Below are positions 27,406-35,317 of a stretch of DNA of 64,000 nt, piece after piece. This DNA comes from Nocardiopsis suaedae. Lineage in GTDB: Bacteria; Actinomycetota; Actinomycetes; Streptosporangiales; Streptosporangiaceae. The notes below the pieces were generated by a model, which worked only from the letters and a program-made list of their open reading frames with translations, did no database searches and was not told the DNA's origin. The DNA lies in NCBI RefSeq assembly GCF_027706745.1, contig NZ_JAQFWP010000002.1, positions 156,252 through 220,251 of the forward strand, in the 5' to 3' direction. Numbering within the stretch: position 1 is the first letter of the stretch; every line of letters starts with the position of its first letter. The position numbers and the translations under genes were made by a program.

Positions 27406-28265
27406 GCGCTTCGACGCCGCCCGCCGACCCCGCCCTCCGCCGCCATGAGGAGCTGCGTCACTTCCTGCGCACCCGCCGGGCCCGGCTTACGCCCCAGGAC
27501 GTGGGCATGCCCGAGGCCGGGCGCCGCCGCACCCCCGGACTGCGGCGCGAGGAGGTCGCCGTCCTGTCCGGCGTCGGCGTGTCCTGGTACACACGCCTGG
27601 AGCAGGGGCGCGACATCAACGTCTCCGGCGGGGTCCTGGACGCGATCGCCCGGACGCTGCGCATGGACGCGGCCGAGCGCGAGCACCTCTACCTGCTGTC
27701 GGGGCTCAACCCGCCGCCGGCGTCGCCCGAGCCCGGCGCGCGCGTGCCCGACGAGCTGGTGCGCGTGCTGGACTCCTGGTCGCCCCGCCCCGCCTACATC
27801 CGTGACCGGTACTGGAACCTGACGGCGGTCAACGACGCCGCCGCCGAGGTGCTCGGGTACGGCGGGGGCGAACACAACTGCCTGGTCACCTTCTTCACCA
27901 GTGCCCGGTACCGCGCGCTGGCGCGCCACTGGTCGGCGGCGGCGCCCGACGTGGTGGGCCGGTTCCGCGGGGACGCCGCCCGCTACCAGGACGACCCGGA
28001 GTTCGGCCGGATCGCCTCGGACCTGGTGTCGGTCAGTCCGGAGTTCGCCGAGCTGTGGGAGCGGCACGAGGTCCTCACCGGGAGCCGTGCGGTCAAGGCG
28101 GTGGTCCATCCGCAGGCGGGGGACCTGGTCTTCGAGACGACCCTGCTCGGCATCCCGGAGCTGCCCGGCCACAGCCTGGTGCTCTACAACCCCCGCCCCG
28201 ACACCGGCACGCAGGAGGCGCTGGAGCGCCTGATGACCTCGGTGCGCCTGGCGGCCGCGGGGTAG
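27402..28265 (+). CDS. XRE-type regulator with MmyB-like ligand domain
   Basis: A 287-residue regulator. Residues about 10-85 form an XRE helix-turn-helix (LRHFLRTRRARLTPQDVGMP, RTPGLRREEVAVLSGVGVSWYTRLEQGRD), the pattern of actinomycete MmyB-like proteins. The rest (SWSPRPAYIRDRYWNLTAVN; FGRIASDLVSVSPEFAELW) is the PAS-like MLTR ligand-binding domain. Fatty-acid-like ligands are known for related domains. The ATGA overlap with the GlxA gene shows an operon of two regulators. The downstream aldo/keto reductase gene is a plausible target. Confidence 0.93.
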   Translation: MSASTPPADPALRRHEELRHFLRTRRARLTPQDVGMPEAGRRRTPGLRREEVAVLSGVGVSWYTRLEQGRDINVSGGVLDAIARTLRMDAAEREHLYLLSGLNPPPASPEPGARVPDELVRVLDSWSPRPAYIRDRYWNLTAVNDAAAEVLGYGGGEHNCLVTFFTSARYRALARHWSAAAPDVVGRFRGDAARYQDDPEFGRIASDLVSVSPEFAELWERHEVLTGSRAVKAVVHPQAGDLVFETTLLGIPELPGHSLVLYNPRPDTGTQEALERLMTSVRLAAAG

Positions 28266-28358
28266 CGGCGGCCGGACGGCGCCGCCGGAGGGTGGTACTG
28301 GCAGTGGCAGGATCACCCGGGGCTGCCGCTGCAGCGGCGGGCGCCCCATGCTGGTCCC

Positions 28359-29384
28359 ATGAACGACAACGGATCCATGCGCACACGGAAGTTCCAGGGG
28401 CGCGACGTGGGGGCGGTCGGCCTCGGACTCATGGGGATGAGCTGGGGGTACTCGGCCTCGGAACGGGACGACGCCGCATCGGTCGACCTCATCCGCCGGG
28501 CCGTCGACATGGGCGTGACCTTCATCGACACCGCCCAGGTGTACGGCTCGGGCCACAACGAGGGCCTGCTCGGCCAGGCGCTGAAGGGGATCCGCGACCG
28601 GGTCGCCATCGCCACCAAGACAGGACTGGTCGTCACGGACGCCGCGACCCACGCGATGCGGCGCGACGGCACGCCCGAGCACGTCAAGCGGTCCCTGGAG
28701 GAGAGCCTGAACCTCCTGGGCACCGACACCGTCGACCTGTACTACCTGCACCGGGTCGACCCGGAGGTGCCCCTCGCCGAGACCTGGGGCGCGATGGCCG
28801 AGCTGGTCCAGGAGGGCAAGGTGCGGCACCTGGGGCTGTCGGAGGTCACCCGGGCCCAGGCCGAGGAGGCCCACGCCGTCCACCCCGTGGCCGCCGTCCA
28901 GTCGGAGCTTTCGCTGTGGACGCGGGACGCCCAGGGCGCCGAAGGCGGGTCGGCCGGGGGCGGCGGCGGTCTGAGCACCTCGGCCGAGGGCCCCGGGGAC
29001 GTGGTGGGGTGGACCGCCGAGAACGGCGCCGCCTTCGTGCCCTTCTCGCCTCTGGGGCGTGGATTCCTCACCGGCGCCGTCGACGTCTCCTCCATCGAGG
29101 AGGGCGACTTCCGGTCACGCCACCCGCGGTTCCAGGAGGAGGCCGCCGCGCAGAACATGCGCATCGTCGAGGTGGTCAAGCGCGTCGCCGAGCGCAAGGG
29201 CGCGACCCCGGCGCAGGTGGCGATCGCCTGGACGATGGCCCAGGGGGAGCACGTCATCCCGATCCCGGGGACCAAGAAGCTGCGCTACCTCAAGGACAAC
29301 GCGGGCGCCGCCGACGTCGAGCTCACGGCGGAGGACCTGCGAGAGCTGGACGCGGTCCCCGCTCCGGTCGGGACCCGCTACTGA
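28359..29384 (+). CDS. Aldo/keto reductase with Gly-rich insertion
   Basis: A 341-residue aldo/keto reductase. The catalytic tetrad is visible: Asp57 and Tyr62 in FIDTAQVYGSG, Lys in AIATKTGLV, and His in DLYYLHRVD. Cofactor-binding parts (PFSPLGRGFLTG; IPIPGTKKLRYLKDN) are intact, so an NADPH-dependent carbonyl reductase is expected. Odd point: between SLWTRDAQ and the PLGRG loop there is a Gly/Ser-rich stretch of about 20 residues (GGSAGGGGGLSTSAEGPGD) where family members normally have a short helix. ATG 28359 is used; ATG 28377 is equally possible as neither has a clear ribosome site. Confidence 0.9.
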   Translation: MNDNGSMRTRKFQGRDVGAVGLGLMGMSWGYSASERDDAASVDLIRRAVDMGVTFIDTAQVYGSGHNEGLLGQALKGIRDRVAIATKTGLVVTDAATHAMRRDGTPEHVKRSLEESLNLLGTDTVDLYYLHRVDPEVPLAETWGAMAELVQEGKVRHLGLSEVTRAQAEEAHAVHPVAAVQSELSLWTRDAQGAEGGSAGGGGGLSTSAEGPGDVVGWTAENGAAFVPFSPLGRGFLTGAVDVSSIEEGDFRSRHPRFQEEAAAQNMRIVEVVKRVAERKGATPAQVAIAWTMAQGEHVIPIPGTKKLRYLKDNAGAADVELTAEDLRELDAVPAPVGTRY

Positions 29385-29406
29385 TCGGGCGGGCCTGACG
29401 GGGCCG

Positions 29407-29430
29407 GGGGGGCGGCCACGGCCGCCCCCC
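29407..29430. terminator. Bidirectional terminator hairpin
   Basis: A perfect 10-bp G/C stem (29407-29416 with 29421-29430) and a CACG loop lie 22 bases after the aldo/keto reductase stop and abut the stop of the convergent membrane-protein gene. Confidence 0.7.
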
Positions 29431-30057
29431 TCAGCGCCAGCCGCGCACGATGAGCGTCAGCGCACCGGCGAACCCCGTTCCCACCGCCGCCAGGTAGGCG
29501 GGGTAACGGTGGCGCTGCCCGCGCGCGGCGGCGCCGAAGGCCGACAGGGCCAGGCCCGCACCGAGGATGCGGGTCCCCCGCGCCCGCGCGCTGGCCGTGG
29601 TGAAAGCGGTGGCCCCGAGCCCCTCGCGCCCGGCCCGGGCGGCGTACAGCTTGTAGGGGATGCCCGCCAGCGGCTGGTGGCGGACCCCCTTGGCGCCTTC
29701 GGCCGCCATCTGCTCGGCCACGGTGGCCCGCATCCGGGCCGTGGTCAGCGGTGCGGGGACGTCCACCCCGGAGCGTGCCAGGCCGTAGGCCACCGCGCCT
29801 CCGGCGACGCTCCCGACGGCCGCAGAGGCCGCCAGCTTCGGGCCCGAGCGGGGGTCGGCCACGCACAGCGCCGCCAGGGCGACCTCGGGCAGGACGGGCC
29901 ACGACAGGGCCTCCGCGAAGCCCCAGCCGGCCGCCAGCGCCGTGCCGTAGGGCGAGCGGGCCAGGCGCGCCGCGCGCCTGCGGAGCGCGGAGTCGGCGGG
30001 ACCAGCGGGTCCATGGGCGGCAGTGCGGGCGTCAGGGGTGTCAGGGGCGTCGGACAT
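29431..30057 (-). CDS. Membrane protein at the end of the phospholipid cassette
   Basis: A 208-residue protein with a basic N-terminus and about three to four hydrophobic segments (GTALAAGWGFAEALSWPVLP; LAASAAVGSVAGGAVAYGLA; ILGAGLALSAFGAAARG). The pattern GIPYKLYAARAG in the middle loosely recalls DedA/YqaA-type membrane proteins, some of which move lipid carriers; this link is weak. Its first 17 bases overlap the acyltransferase gene, so it is translated from the same mRNA. No function assigned. Confidence 0.7.
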   Translation of the reverse strand: MSDAPDTPDARTAAHGPAGPADSALRRRAARLARSPYGTALAAGWGFAEALSWPVLPEVALAALCVADPRSGPKLAASAAVGSVAGGAVAYGLARSGVDVPAPLTTARMRATVAEQMAAEGAKGVRHQPLAGIPYKLYAARAGREGLGATAFTTASARARGTRILGAGLALSAFGAAARGQRHRYPAYLAAVGTGFAGALTLIVRGWR

Positions 30058-30652
30058 GGGCGGGCTCCTCCAGCATCCGGGCGATCTGTTCCTTGGCCTC
30101 CGCGATCCCGTCGGCCGGGGTGCCGAACCGCACCGTCACGCGGGTCGGCGTGACGCCGCCGCCCTTGGGCAGCAGCGCGCGCGTGCCGCTGATGGCGACC
30201 GGTACCAGGGGCACGCCCGCGTGGTCGGCGAGCCGGGCCGCGCCGGAGTGGAACCGGCCCATCCCGCCGTCGACCGAGCGCGTCCCCTCCGGGTAGACGA
30301 TGACCGCGCGGCCCTCGTCCAGCAGGGCGCGGGCGCCCAACAGGTCGGCGCACCCGCCGCCGTTTCGCCGCACGGGGAACGCGCCGGTCAGTGCCTTGGC
30401 TGGCCAGGCGCGCAGGCCGTGCTCGAACCAGTAGTCGCCCGCCGCGGCGACCGCGGGCCGCGCGCGCACCGGCAGGGCCGCGATGAGCGCGGCCGTGTCC
30501 GCGTGGGAGGCGTGATTGGCGACCACGACGCAGGGGCCTTCGGGCGCCGGTCCGTGCGTGCGGACGCCGCCCGTGGCCGTGAGGACCAGCCGCCAGAGGG
30601 CGGCGCGGGAGAGGGGGCCGGGGGAGAAGGGGCCGGACGTCGTTCCGTTCAT
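30041..30652 (-). CDS. Lysophospholipid (1-acylglycerol-3-phosphate) acyltransferase family protein
   Basis: A 203-residue PlsC-type acyltransferase. Motif I is NHASHADT (His-x4-Asp), the glycerophosphate-binding motif follows as FPVRRNG, motif III is VIVYPEGTRS, and motif IV is VPLVPVAISG. It transfers an acyl chain to a lysophospholipid or other glycerol-type acceptor at the membrane. ATG 30652 overlaps the CdsA-like stop by four bases. It lacks the N-terminal membrane helix common in PlsC. Within this cassette it would act before CDP-activation and head-group transfer. Confidence 0.9.
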   Translation of the reverse strand: MNGTTSGPFSPGPLSRAALWRLVLTATGGVRTHGPAPEGPCVVVANHASHADTAALIAALPVRARPAVAAAGDYWFEHGLRAWPAKALTGAFPVRRNGGGCADLLGARALLDEGRAVIVYPEGTRSVDGGMGRFHSGAARLADHAGVPLVPVAISGTRALLPKGGGVTPTRVTVRFGTPADGIAEAKEQIARMLEEPAHVRRP

Positions 30653-31467
30653 GACAACACCACCGCTACGGGAAGGGCGAGCAGGAGCGAGTCGGCGCGG
30701 TCGAGCAGGCCGCCCATGCCGGGCAGCCAGCCCCCGGCGTCCTTGACGCCGGCGCCGCGCTTGACCATGGATTCGAGGAGGTCGCCGAGGGGAGCGGCGA
30801 CCGCGACGGCCACCGCCGTGCCGGGCGTGAGCGCCCCGAAGAGCGCCAGCACCGCGACGCCCGCCGCGGCGCCGGTGACCGCGCCGCCCCAGCGCTTGGC
30901 GGGCGACAGCGGGGACAGCGGCGGGCCGCCGACCCCGTGCCTGCCGAAGAAGTGCCCGCCGAACCAGGCCCCCACGTCGGCCACCGCGACCGCGGCGACG
31001 AGCGCGAAGGCGGCGGGGCCGAGCAGGACCAGGCCCACCGGCGCCGACAGCCACGCCACCCCGAAGACCGCGCGGCTCGCTCGGCGCGCCCCGTCCTCGG
31101 CGTCGCCGGAGAGCACCGGGACCAGGGCGGCGGCGAGCACCCCGAGCAGGGCCGCCCGCCAGAGCAGGTCGGGTGCGAGCCAGGCGGTCGCGGGAAGCGC
31201 GGCCACCACGGTCCCGGCGACGGCGGTCTCGGCCGTGCGCAGCCCGGCCATGCGCCCGTACTCGGCCATGGCGACGGCGGCGACCGCCGAGGCGAGCACG
31301 GCGGCGCCCGGCGCGCCGAGGGCGAAGGCGCCGCCGACGACGGGCGCGATGACCGCCCAGCTGATCCAGCGGCGCACCAGCTCGCGCCTGCGCGAGAGCC
31401 ACACGCCCGCGCCGCTCACCCCGAGGGCCCCGGCGATGTAGGGGGCCGCCTCCACCGCGCCGATCAC
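30649..31467 (-). CDS. CdsA-like phosphatidate cytidylyltransferase
   Basis: A 272-residue polytopic membrane protein with about eight hydrophobic segments. The C-terminal signature SMVKRGAGVKDAGGWLPGMG followed by GLLDRADS fits the CDP-diglyceride synthetase pattern (Ser-x2-Lys-Arg, Lys-Asp, Gly-Gly, Asp-Arg-x-Asp); one usual His is Met. It would make CDP-activated lipid from phosphatidate and CTP. GTG 31467 overlaps the upstream stop by four bases (GTGA). Organisms of this type normally have another housekeeping cdsA next to frr, so this is probably a second, specialised copy (inference). Confidence 0.88.
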   Translation of the reverse strand: MIGAVEAAPYIAGALGVSGAGVWLSRRRELVRRWISWAVIAPVVGGAFALGAPGAAVLASAVAAVAMAEYGRMAGLRTAETAVAGTVVAALPATAWLAPDLLWRAALLGVLAAALVPVLSGDAEDGARRASRAVFGVAWLSAPVGLVLLGPAAFALVAAVAVADVGAWFGGHFFGRHGVGGPPLSPLSPAKRWGGAVTGAAAGVAVLALFGALTPGTAVAVAVAAPLGDLLESMVKRGAGVKDAGGWLPGMGGLLDRADSLLLALPVAVVLS

Positions 31468-32126
31468 CGGGCACCACCGGACGCGGGAGCCGGAGCGGAC
31501 CCAGCGGAAGCCGCCGCCGGTTCCGCCGTGCCGAGCCCTGCCGTGTCGAGCCTGCGCAGCTCCCTGCGGACGCGGACCAGCCGGAGCGCCGCCGTGACCA
31601 GCGAGCCGAGGATCATCAGCGGGAACACCAGCGCGGTGAACCCGGTCAGCGCCAGCAGGACGAACTGGGCGCAGCGCTCGGTCTTGCCGGACGGCCCGCC
31701 CTGGAGGCGCGGCGCACCGGCCGCCGCCCCCGCCAGGGAGACCCAGGAGGGGAGCGTGGCCGCCAGCGCGGCGCCCAGCACGGGCGCGGCGGGGTAGGCG
31801 GCCAGGCACCCGGCCAGGACCGCGAACTCGGCCAGCCGGTCGCCCAGCTCGTTGTCGAGCGCCCCGGCGCGGGTCGAGCGCCCGCTCTCCCGTGCGACGC
31901 CGCCGTCCAGGTTGGCGCAGGCGAGCCTGCCCACCAGGAGCGCGCCGACGGCCCCGGCGGCGATCGGGCCGGGCGGCAGCGCGGCGATCACGCCTCCGGC
32001 GGCGGCGCCGAACGCGACCCCGCCCCAGGTGAGCACCGCGGGGGCCACGCCCCGAGCGACCAGGGTGCTCCGCAGGGACGCCAGGCGGTCGGCGAACCAG
32101 GGCTTGAGTGCGTAGAGTCCGTCCAT
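31464..32126 (-). CDS. CDP-alcohol phosphatidyltransferase-like protein with altered motif
   Basis: A 220-residue membrane protein with about five to six hydrophobic segments. It carries LDGGVARESGRSTRAG, then ALDNELGDR, matching the CDP-alcohol phosphatidyltransferase signature DxxDGxxAR(x8)GxxxDxxxD, but not fully: the first Asp is Ala (ANLDGG) and the Asp after Gly is shifted by one, leaving Asn at the standard place. Related enzymes join CDP-diacylglycerol to an alcohol; here two metal-ligand positions differ, so activity is uncertain. ATG 32126 begins the four-gene overlapping cassette. An 18-bp palindrome lies 59-76 bases upstream. Confidence 0.85.
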   Translation of the reverse strand: MDGLYALKPWFADRLASLRSTLVARGVAPAVLTWGGVAFGAAAGGVIAALPPGPIAAGAVGALLVGRLACANLDGGVARESGRSTRAGALDNELGDRLAEFAVLAGCLAAYPAAPVLGAALAATLPSWVSLAGAAAGAPRLQGGPSGKTERCAQFVLLALTGFTALVFPLMILGSLVTAALRLVRVRRELRRLDTAGLGTAEPAAASAGSAPAPASGGAR

Positions 32127-32184
32127 GCCCGACAGACTCCCGGGAGACGCCCCTCCCGGGCATCGGGGCGGGCGCTCAGGGGAG

Positions 32185-32202
32185 CTGAGTAGTGCTACTC
32201 AG
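32185..32202. promoter_or_regulatory. 18-bp palindrome upstream of the phospholipid cassette
   Basis: CTGAGTAG-TG-CTACTCAG is a perfect inverted repeat. It lies 59-76 bases before the CDP-alcohol transferase start, where an operator would sit. No cognate regulator is adjacent. Confidence 0.45.
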
Positions 32203-32459
32203 CATTGCCGCCCGCCGGACGTTGGCCACCGTCAGGAGCCCGGGCCGGCGGACGAGGCCCCGAGGACGAGTCGGCGTGGAGGAAGCCCGCCATCGCCCCT
32301 TCCTCCACCGTTTCGGGGGTCACGGGCGACTCCGGGGCGGCCGGGCCATTGGCGGCGGTGACCGTGTCGCCCTCGTGGTGGTCGCTGGGGGTGAGGCCGG
32401 CTCAGTCTCCGGTCCTCGAAGTTCGCCTGTCCGGCCTCATAGGTCACTTGGACGCTCAT
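32195..32459 (-). pseudogene. Possible frameshifted small gene
   Basis: From ATG 32459 the frame reads MSVQVTYEAGQANFEDRRL, with protein-like composition. After that codon the coding signal moves to the +1 frame: the run AGLTPSDHHEGDTVTAANG and following residues through VTPETVEEGAMAGF uses almost only G or C in third positions, until a TAG at 32195. The total length fits one +1 frameshift (88 codons plus one base). Without the shift, the first frame gives a 75-residue Arg-rich ORF. Could be a true pseudogene, a sequencing error, or a coincidence. Family unknown. Confidence 0.35.
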
Positions 32460-32603
32460 GCCCGACCGGACATCACGGCGTCCGCCCCGCCGGTGTGGCC
32501 GCTTTCGTCCTGCGTCCCGACAGCGATGGAGGCGATGAGGCCGACCCCAGGACGGCGACCAGGACGGCCTCCTCGCGGGGCCGGGCCCGTGCCGTCCGGG
32601 CGA

Positions 32604-33836
32604 TCAGCGGCGAGGAGGGCTCAGGGCGTCGATGTAGGCGTACGCGCGCTCGGGGTGGAGGAACCAGGAGATCAGGTCGGCCGGGTCCTCGAAGGCCTCG
32701 GCGAACCTGTCGGCCAGGCCCTGGTCCCGCTCGGCGGCGCGCAGGACCTCCCACACGTGCGGTGGGCCGTCCAGCATGACCTCGCTCCAGGCCGTCACAT
32801 GGCGCGCGTGCCTCCAGTAGGACGCGAAGGCGTGCTCCATGAAGTCCTCGTCGAACGCGCGCGTGCCGTGGTCGACGATGGCGCGGCGGTAGGACTCGGC
32901 GCACGCCGAGGCGGCGTTGGCCCCTTGGGAGGTGATCGGGTCGTTGGCCACGATCGCGTCGCCCATGCCCAGCACGGCGCCCCCGCCGGGAAGCCGCCCC
33001 ACGGGCTTGCGCACACACGGCGTGTACCCGCCGCGCGCTTCGGCCATCGCGTCGGTCAGCTCCACGTCCAGACAGCGCTCGTGCATCCAGGGGGCCTGGT
33101 CGCGCATGACCGACAGCACGCCCTCCAGCACCTCGCCGGTGCGGCGCCAGCTCGGTACGGGGAGGTCCATGGGGCCGCCGGGGACGGCTTCGACCAGGAG
33201 CGCGTGGCACGGGCCGGTGAGGGTGAGCGCGGGGACCGCGAGCACCTCGCCGACGCCGGGGACGGCGGTGCGGTGCAGCACCTTGCCGGAATGGTGGTCC
33301 TCCATCCCGCGCACGTAGGCCAGGGCCAGGGTGCGCTGCGGTGCGTCGAACCGGGTGCGCTCGGTGTCGACGGGGAACAGCCCGGCCAGCTCGCTCTTTC
33401 CGGTGGCCACCACCACCAGGTCGTAGGAGGAGCTGAACCACTGCAGGTCCGAGAGCGTGGCCCCGTGCAGGACGGTGCGGCCGCCCCGGCGCTCGAACTC
33501 CTCCAGCCACGCGGCCATCTTCACGCGCTGGTCCACCGACTGGGCGGGTTCGCGCAGGCGCCCGGTCCACTGGGCGTCCAGGGCGCCGCGCGCGTCGGCG
33601 ACGCTCATCGCCACGCCCGTGATCCCGGGCGCGGTGGAGTCCCAGAACGCCAGTCGGCGGCGGCGCTCGCGGCGCAGGGCGTCGCCGAACAGGCACTGGG
33701 TGGACATCACACGCCCCGAGCGCAGGTCTGCCGGGGACTGCAGGGTGAGCAGAGTGACGTCGTAGCCATCGTCGAGCAGGCCGAGCGCCAGCTGGAGGCC
33801 GGACTGGCCGGCGCCGACGATGAGGATCTTGCGCAT
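32604..33836 (-). CDS. StyA-like FAD-dependent monooxygenase
   Basis: A 410-residue group E flavoprotein monooxygenase. It begins KILIVGAGQSGLQLALGL (Rossmann GxGxxG), has SVDQRVKMAAWLEEFERRGG, YDLVVVATGKSELAGLFP and GMGDAIVANDPITSQGANAA, each matching in order the styrene/indole monooxygenase oxygenase component StyA. The expected product is an epoxide or sulfoxide, with FADH2 supplied by a separate reductase; no StyB-like reductase is in this window. ATG 33836 has GGGAG and starts at the dinucleotide fold; an upstream ATG lacks support. It is preceded by a strong terminator, so it has its own promoter between about 33837 and 33900. Confidence 0.86.
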   Translation of the reverse strand: MRKILIVGAGQSGLQLALGLLDDGYDVTLLTLQSPADLRSGRVMSTQCLFGDALRRERRRRLAFWDSTAPGITGVAMSVADARGALDAQWTGRLREPAQSVDQRVKMAAWLEEFERRGGRTVLHGATLSDLQWFSSSYDLVVVATGKSELAGLFPVDTERTRFDAPQRTLALAYVRGMEDHHSGKVLHRTAVPGVGEVLAVPALTLTGPCHALLVEAVPGGPMDLPVPSWRRTGEVLEGVLSVMRDQAPWMHERCLDVELTDAMAEARGGYTPCVRKPVGRLPGGGAVLGMGDAIVANDPITSQGANAASACAESYRRAIVDHGTRAFDEDFMEHAFASYWRHARHVTAWSEVMLDGPPHVWEVLRAAERDQGLADRFAEAFEDPADLISWFLHPERAYAYIDALSPPRR

Positions 33837-33903
33837 GCCGCTCCCGTCGTTGGAAGGACCGCGGTGGAGAGAGGTGGGGGTCACCGTCCGCCCGGCATCG
33901 CAA

Positions 33904-33932
33904 GGCCCGCCGGACGGCGTGTCCGGCGGGCC
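33904..33932. terminator. Strong hairpin terminator after the 38-residue gene
   Basis: A perfect 12-bp stem (33904-33915 with 33921-33932) and GGCGT loop. It follows the small membrane peptide gene on the minus strand by 31 bases and insulates the StyA-like gene from it. No T-tract, as is common in GC-rich actinomycetes. Confidence 0.65.
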
Positions 33933-33962
33933 CAGAGGGCGTCAGCTAAGGGGTTCCGCTCG

Positions 33963-34079
33963 TCAGCGGCCGGTCTTGGGACCGTCGTAGGTCTTGGTGA
34001 AGAAGGCGCCGAGGATGCCCGCGACGAGCATCAGCGGCAGGCTGACGCACATCAGCACGGCTGCGACGGTACCGACCAT
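33963..34079 (-). CDS. 38-residue membrane peptide
   Basis: A 38-codon ORF from ATG 34079 to TGA, with a GGAGGA ribosome site eight bases before the start. It reads MVGTVAAVLMCVSLPLML, then a glycine, FFTKTYD and a basic end, so one transmembrane helix with a short basic tail. The ribosome site and the dedicated terminator behind it support a real gene. No family recognised. It lies upstream of the StyA-like gene on the same strand but separated by a terminator. Confidence 0.6.
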   Translation of the reverse strand: MVGTVAAVLMCVSLPLMLVAGILGAFFTKTYDGPKTGR

Positions 34080-34274
34080 AGGTGTTGTCCTCCGTTGTTC
34101 CGGCCTTCGGCCGGGGAGCGGGCCGTGTCCCCCGCGTCTTCCTGTCCCGGCGCTGTGCCACCCCCGAGCATAGATCGCCTCGCGCGCGGGTGCGTCCGGG
34201 CCCCCGCCCTCGGCGTGGTGACCGGGGGTGGATACCGTCTACCGCGTTCGGGGCGTCGGGACCGAGGGGGCGGC

Positions 34275-35201
34275 ATGGGCGGTGTCATCACCGGATTCGG
34301 GGTCATCGCGAGCATCATCGCCGCCGGGTACGTGCTCGGCCGCCGGGACGCCCTCGGCGCGAACGGGCGCGAGGTGCTCACCCGGCTCGCGTTCTCCGTG
34401 GCCACCCCGGCGCTGCTGTTCACCATCCTGTCCGAGTCCGACCCCTCCGCGCTGTTCTCCGCCCCGCTCGCGGTGACCGCCCTGAGCATGGCCGCGGCCG
34501 CGGCGCTGTTCGCGCTCGTCGCGCTGGTCGGCCGCTGGGGCGCGCGGACCGCCGGTATGGGCGCCCTGTGCTCGTCCTATGTCAACGCGGGCAACCTGGG
34601 CATCCCCATCGCCTCCTACGTGCTCGGCGACGCGGCCCTGGTGGCGCCCGTCCTGCTCCTGCAGCAGCTCGTGGTCACCCCGGTCGCCGTCACCCTGCTG
34701 GACGCCGGGTCGCGGCGGGAGGGCGGGCGGACCGGCGTGCTGACCGTCCTGACCACGCCCCTGCGCAACCCGATCGCCGTGGCGGCACTGTCGGGGGTGG
34801 CCGTGGCGGTGACGGGAATCACGGTCCCCGACCCGCTGATGCAGCCCTTCGAGCTCGTGGGGTCCATGTCGGTGCCCGCCGTGCTGCTGGCCCTGGGCAT
34901 CTCCTTGCACGGCAGCCCGGTGCCCGCTCGGGGGCCGGAGCGGCGGCACGTGCTGCTGGCGGTGGTCCTGAAGTCCCTCGCCCAGCCCGCGGCGGCCTGG
35001 GCGATCGGGACGTGGCTGTTCCACCTGGACGGCGAGCTGCTCTTCGCCGTCGTGGTCCTGGCGGCGCTGCCCACGGCCCAGAACATGTACACCTACGCCT
35101 CCCGGTACGGCGTGGCCACCAGGATGGTGCGCGAGGCGGTGCTGCTGTCGACCATCGCGACCTTCCCCGTCCTGGTGGGGATCGCCCTGATGCACGGCTG
35201 A
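34275..35201 (+). CDS. AEC-family permease
   Basis: A 308-residue transporter with about ten hydrophobic segments. It begins GVITGFGVIASIIAAGYVLG and has VATPALLFTILSESDP, SSYVNAGNLGIPIASYVLG and VVVLAALPTAQNMYTYASRYG, motifs typical of auxin-efflux-carrier-type proteins; the Asn-rich NAGNLGIP and PTAQN segments mark the two crossing helices. AEC proteins carry small organic anions such as malate or auxin-like acids. ATG 34275 follows GAGGGGGCGGC. It is divergent from the small membrane peptide gene. Substrate unknown. Confidence 0.9.
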   Translation: MGGVITGFGVIASIIAAGYVLGRRDALGANGREVLTRLAFSVATPALLFTILSESDPSALFSAPLAVTALSMAAAAALFALVALVGRWGARTAGMGALCSSYVNAGNLGIPIASYVLGDAALVAPVLLLQQLVVTPVAVTLLDAGSRREGGRTGVLTVLTTPLRNPIAVAALSGVAVAVTGITVPDPLMQPFELVGSMSVPAVLLALGISLHGSPVPARGPERRHVLLAVVLKSLAQPAAAWAIGTWLFHLDGELLFAVVVLAALPTAQNMYTYASRYGVATRMVREAVLLSTIATFPVLVGIALMHG

Positions 35202-35236
35202 GCACACTGCACTGCTGAGCACACTGCACGGCTGAG
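35196..35236 (+). repeat. Short tandem repeat after the AEC gene
   Basis: GGCTGAGCACACTGCACTGCT is followed by GAGCACACTGCACGGCTGAG, so the unit CTGAGCACACTGCAC appears twice directly after, and partly within, the AEC stop. The repeat overlaps the end of the gene. No known function. Confidence 0.6.
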
Positions 35237-35317
35237 TACGCCGCCGAGCGCACGGTGGCGTGCACCGCCGAGCGCGCTGCCGCCGGGGCCGTGCCCGTCG
35301 CCGATACGGTGCCGACC

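Larger units (their letters stand above)
32127..32603. other. 477-base intergenic region with palindrome and gene remnant
   Basis: The region contains the palindrome at 32185-32202 and a possible frameshifted small gene at 32195-32459, listed separately. The remaining bases 32460-32603 show no gene or repeat that I can support. Confidence 0.5.
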
